6,919 nucleotides of DNA from an uncultured Acetatifactor sp. (GTDB taxonomy: Bacteria > Bacillota > Clostridia > Lachnospirales > Lachnospiraceae). The translations under genes and the position numbers were made by a program. This document shows, in pieces, positions 6,393-6,919 of this stretch. The notes beneath the pieces were generated by a model, which was given only the letters and a program-made list of their open reading frames with translations, was not told the origin of the DNA and searched no databases. The stretch covers positions 1 to 6,919 of the forward strand of contig CANRMK010000127.1 of assembly GCA_947631715.1 (NCBI GenBank), in the 5' to 3' direction. Position 1 is the stretch's first letter. Each line of letters begins with the position of its first letter.

Positions 6393-6732
6393 ATTTTTTC
6401 TCCTGATCTAAAGTTCTGGCAAAAGGCACTAATTCAGCAATATGATTTCTGGCAAATGCCTTGATAAAAGCAATGACCACCACGTCGGCAAAATCCTTTG
6501 CATCCGGAACAACTGCTTCAAGCGCTTTTCTAAAATCTTCGACCGATAAATCCTCAAATTCCTTTTCTCGCAGCACTTGGTTAAATGCGACTATGATTTT
6601 TCCTTTTTGGTCAAAGCTGATTCCATGTCCCATACATAACAGGCTTGTTGAGATAGGATTGTAATTGGAATCGCCAATCGCCTCCGCTATTTCCCTTAAT
6701 GCATCATAAAGAAGCTGTTCATCCATCACCAT
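6382..6732 (-). CDS. hypothetical protein, first gene of a two-gene operon
   Basis: The protein has 116 residues, is probably mostly helical, and has no signal peptide. I do not recognise it. An N-terminal amphipathic helix (EQLLYDALREIAEAIG, 5-20) is followed by a conserved-looking stretch with STSLLCMGHGISFDQKGK (28-45) and a strand IIVAFN. A helix-rich half follows, with DLSVEDFRKALEAVVPDA (61-78) and a hydrophobic segment DVVVIAFIKAF (83-93) too short and interrupted to be a clear membrane span. AAAGGAGA (6751-6744) supports the ATG at 6732. A second ATG at 6726 would be 18 bases from GGAG and is less likely. A consensus promoter lies upstream, and the next gene overlaps its end by 11 bases. 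The base composition is more AT-rich than carAB, which suggests acquired DNA. Confidence 0.8.
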   Translation of the reverse strand: MVMDEQLLYDALREIAEAIGDSNYNPISTSLLCMGHGISFDQKGKIIVAFNQVLREKEFEDLSVEDFRKALEAVVPDAKDFADVVVIAFIKAFARNHIAELVPFARTLDQEKKYGC

Positions 6733-6765
6733 TATATCGATTATCTCCTTTGATGAATTAGCTCA

Positions 6766-6793
6766 ATTATAATATATTGCATGACAATGTCAA
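6766..6793 (-). promoter_or_regulatory. strong consensus promoter of the two-gene operon
   Basis: On the minus strand TTGACA (6793-6788) and TATAAT (6771-6766) are both perfect and 16 bases apart. They lie 33 bases before the ATG at 6732, with the ribosome binding site between. This is the best promoter in the window. Confidence 0.8.
6782..6792. promoter_or_regulatory. palindrome covering the -35 box, candidate operator
   Basis: TGACA, one central A, TGTCA form a perfect 11-base palindrome overlapping five of the six -35 bases. A repressor bound here would block the promoter. No regulator gene is in the window. A related perfect palindrome lies at 6808-6815. Confidence 0.4.
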
Positions 6794-6807
6794 CGATATA
6801 TTCTGGT

Positions 6808-6815
6808 GACATGTC
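6808..6815. promoter_or_regulatory. second palindrome upstream of the promoter
   Basis: GACATGTC is a perfect 8-base palindrome sharing the GACA/TGTC half-sites of the one at 6782-6792. The centres are about 25 bases apart, so the two sites are not in exact helical register. It may be a second operator site or chance. Confidence 0.25.
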
Positions 6816-6859
6816 CATTTTAGGCAGAAAAACATAGGCTAGAAAACATAAAGTTCAGG

Positions 6860-6900
6860 GAGTCTGCATATACTGATGGTCAGATAGGCAGGCTCTTTTT
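6860..6900 (+). terminator. rightward terminator or attenuator hairpin
   Basis: GAGTCTGC (6860-6867) pairs with GCAGGCTC (6888-6895) with one G-T pair. An inner stem CTGA/TCAG (6873-6876 with 6880-6883) extends it, and five T follow (6896-6900). No plus-strand gene ends nearby, since the preceding DNA is the promoter region of a minus-strand operon. It may therefore be an attenuator in the leader of a gene to the right; the window's last bases (GGAG) could be that gene's ribosome binding site. No clear plus-strand promoter is visible to the left. Confidence 0.45.
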
Positions 6901-6919
6901 GCGCGGATATAAGCCGGAG

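Noticed and set aside
6023..6464. Plus-strand frames opposite the two minus-strand hypothetical genes
   Set aside because: They have no ribosome binding site or promoter, whereas the minus-strand genes have both and overlap as a coupled pair.
1..6919. CRISPR array, tRNA, rRNA or insertion sequence
   Set aside because: No regularly spaced repeats, no cloverleaf, and no transposase-like frame or long terminal repeats were seen on either strand.

Overview
The window looks like a Gram-positive, Lachnospiraceae-type (Clostridia) chromosome. The signs are GGAG-type ribosome binding sites, a tightly coupled carA-carB pair, a pair of M14-type (succinylglutamate desuccinylase/aspartoacylase-like) proteins of a kind I recall from gut Firmicutes, and a RelB/DinJ plus PIN toxin-antitoxin remnant typical of that group. 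This assignment rests on protein character and gene style, not on a search.

Layout. Positions 1-87 hold the last 28 codons of an M14-like protein. Positions 107-1072 hold a second M14-like protein, whose C-terminal barrel resembles the upstream fragment, so the two are probably tandem paralogues. The complete copy has lost the residues expected to bind zinc and do catalysis. A promoter (TTGACA, 18 bases, TACAAT) lies across the end of this gene and should drive carA (1197-2393) and carB (2386-5580). These are the glutaminase and synthetase subunits of carbamoyl-phosphate synthetase, overlap by 8 bases, and appear intact. They supply carbamoyl phosphate for pyrimidine and arginine synthesis.

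Right after carB the sequence changes from GC-rich to AT-rich, and all support is on the minus strand. At 5651-5859 lies a wrecked toxin-antitoxin locus that is easy to miss: a shortened RelB/DinJ-like antitoxin joined out of frame to the last 24 codons of a PIN-family toxin. The catalytic body of the toxin is gone. A factor-independent terminator (5902-5934) separates it from a two-gene operon (6732 to 6012) encoding two small proteins I do not recognise. That operon has a consensus promoter (TTGACA, 16 bases, TATAAT) whose -35 box is covered by a palindrome, so it is probably regulated. The last 60 bases return to higher GC and hold a rightward terminator-like hairpin, perhaps an attenuator for a gene outside the window.

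Overall: a housekeeping carAB block beside a small accessory segment. I see no large new system. The most informative items are the toxin-antitoxin deletion scar, the unknown two-gene operon with its operator-like palindrome, and the catalytically degenerate M14 paralogue.
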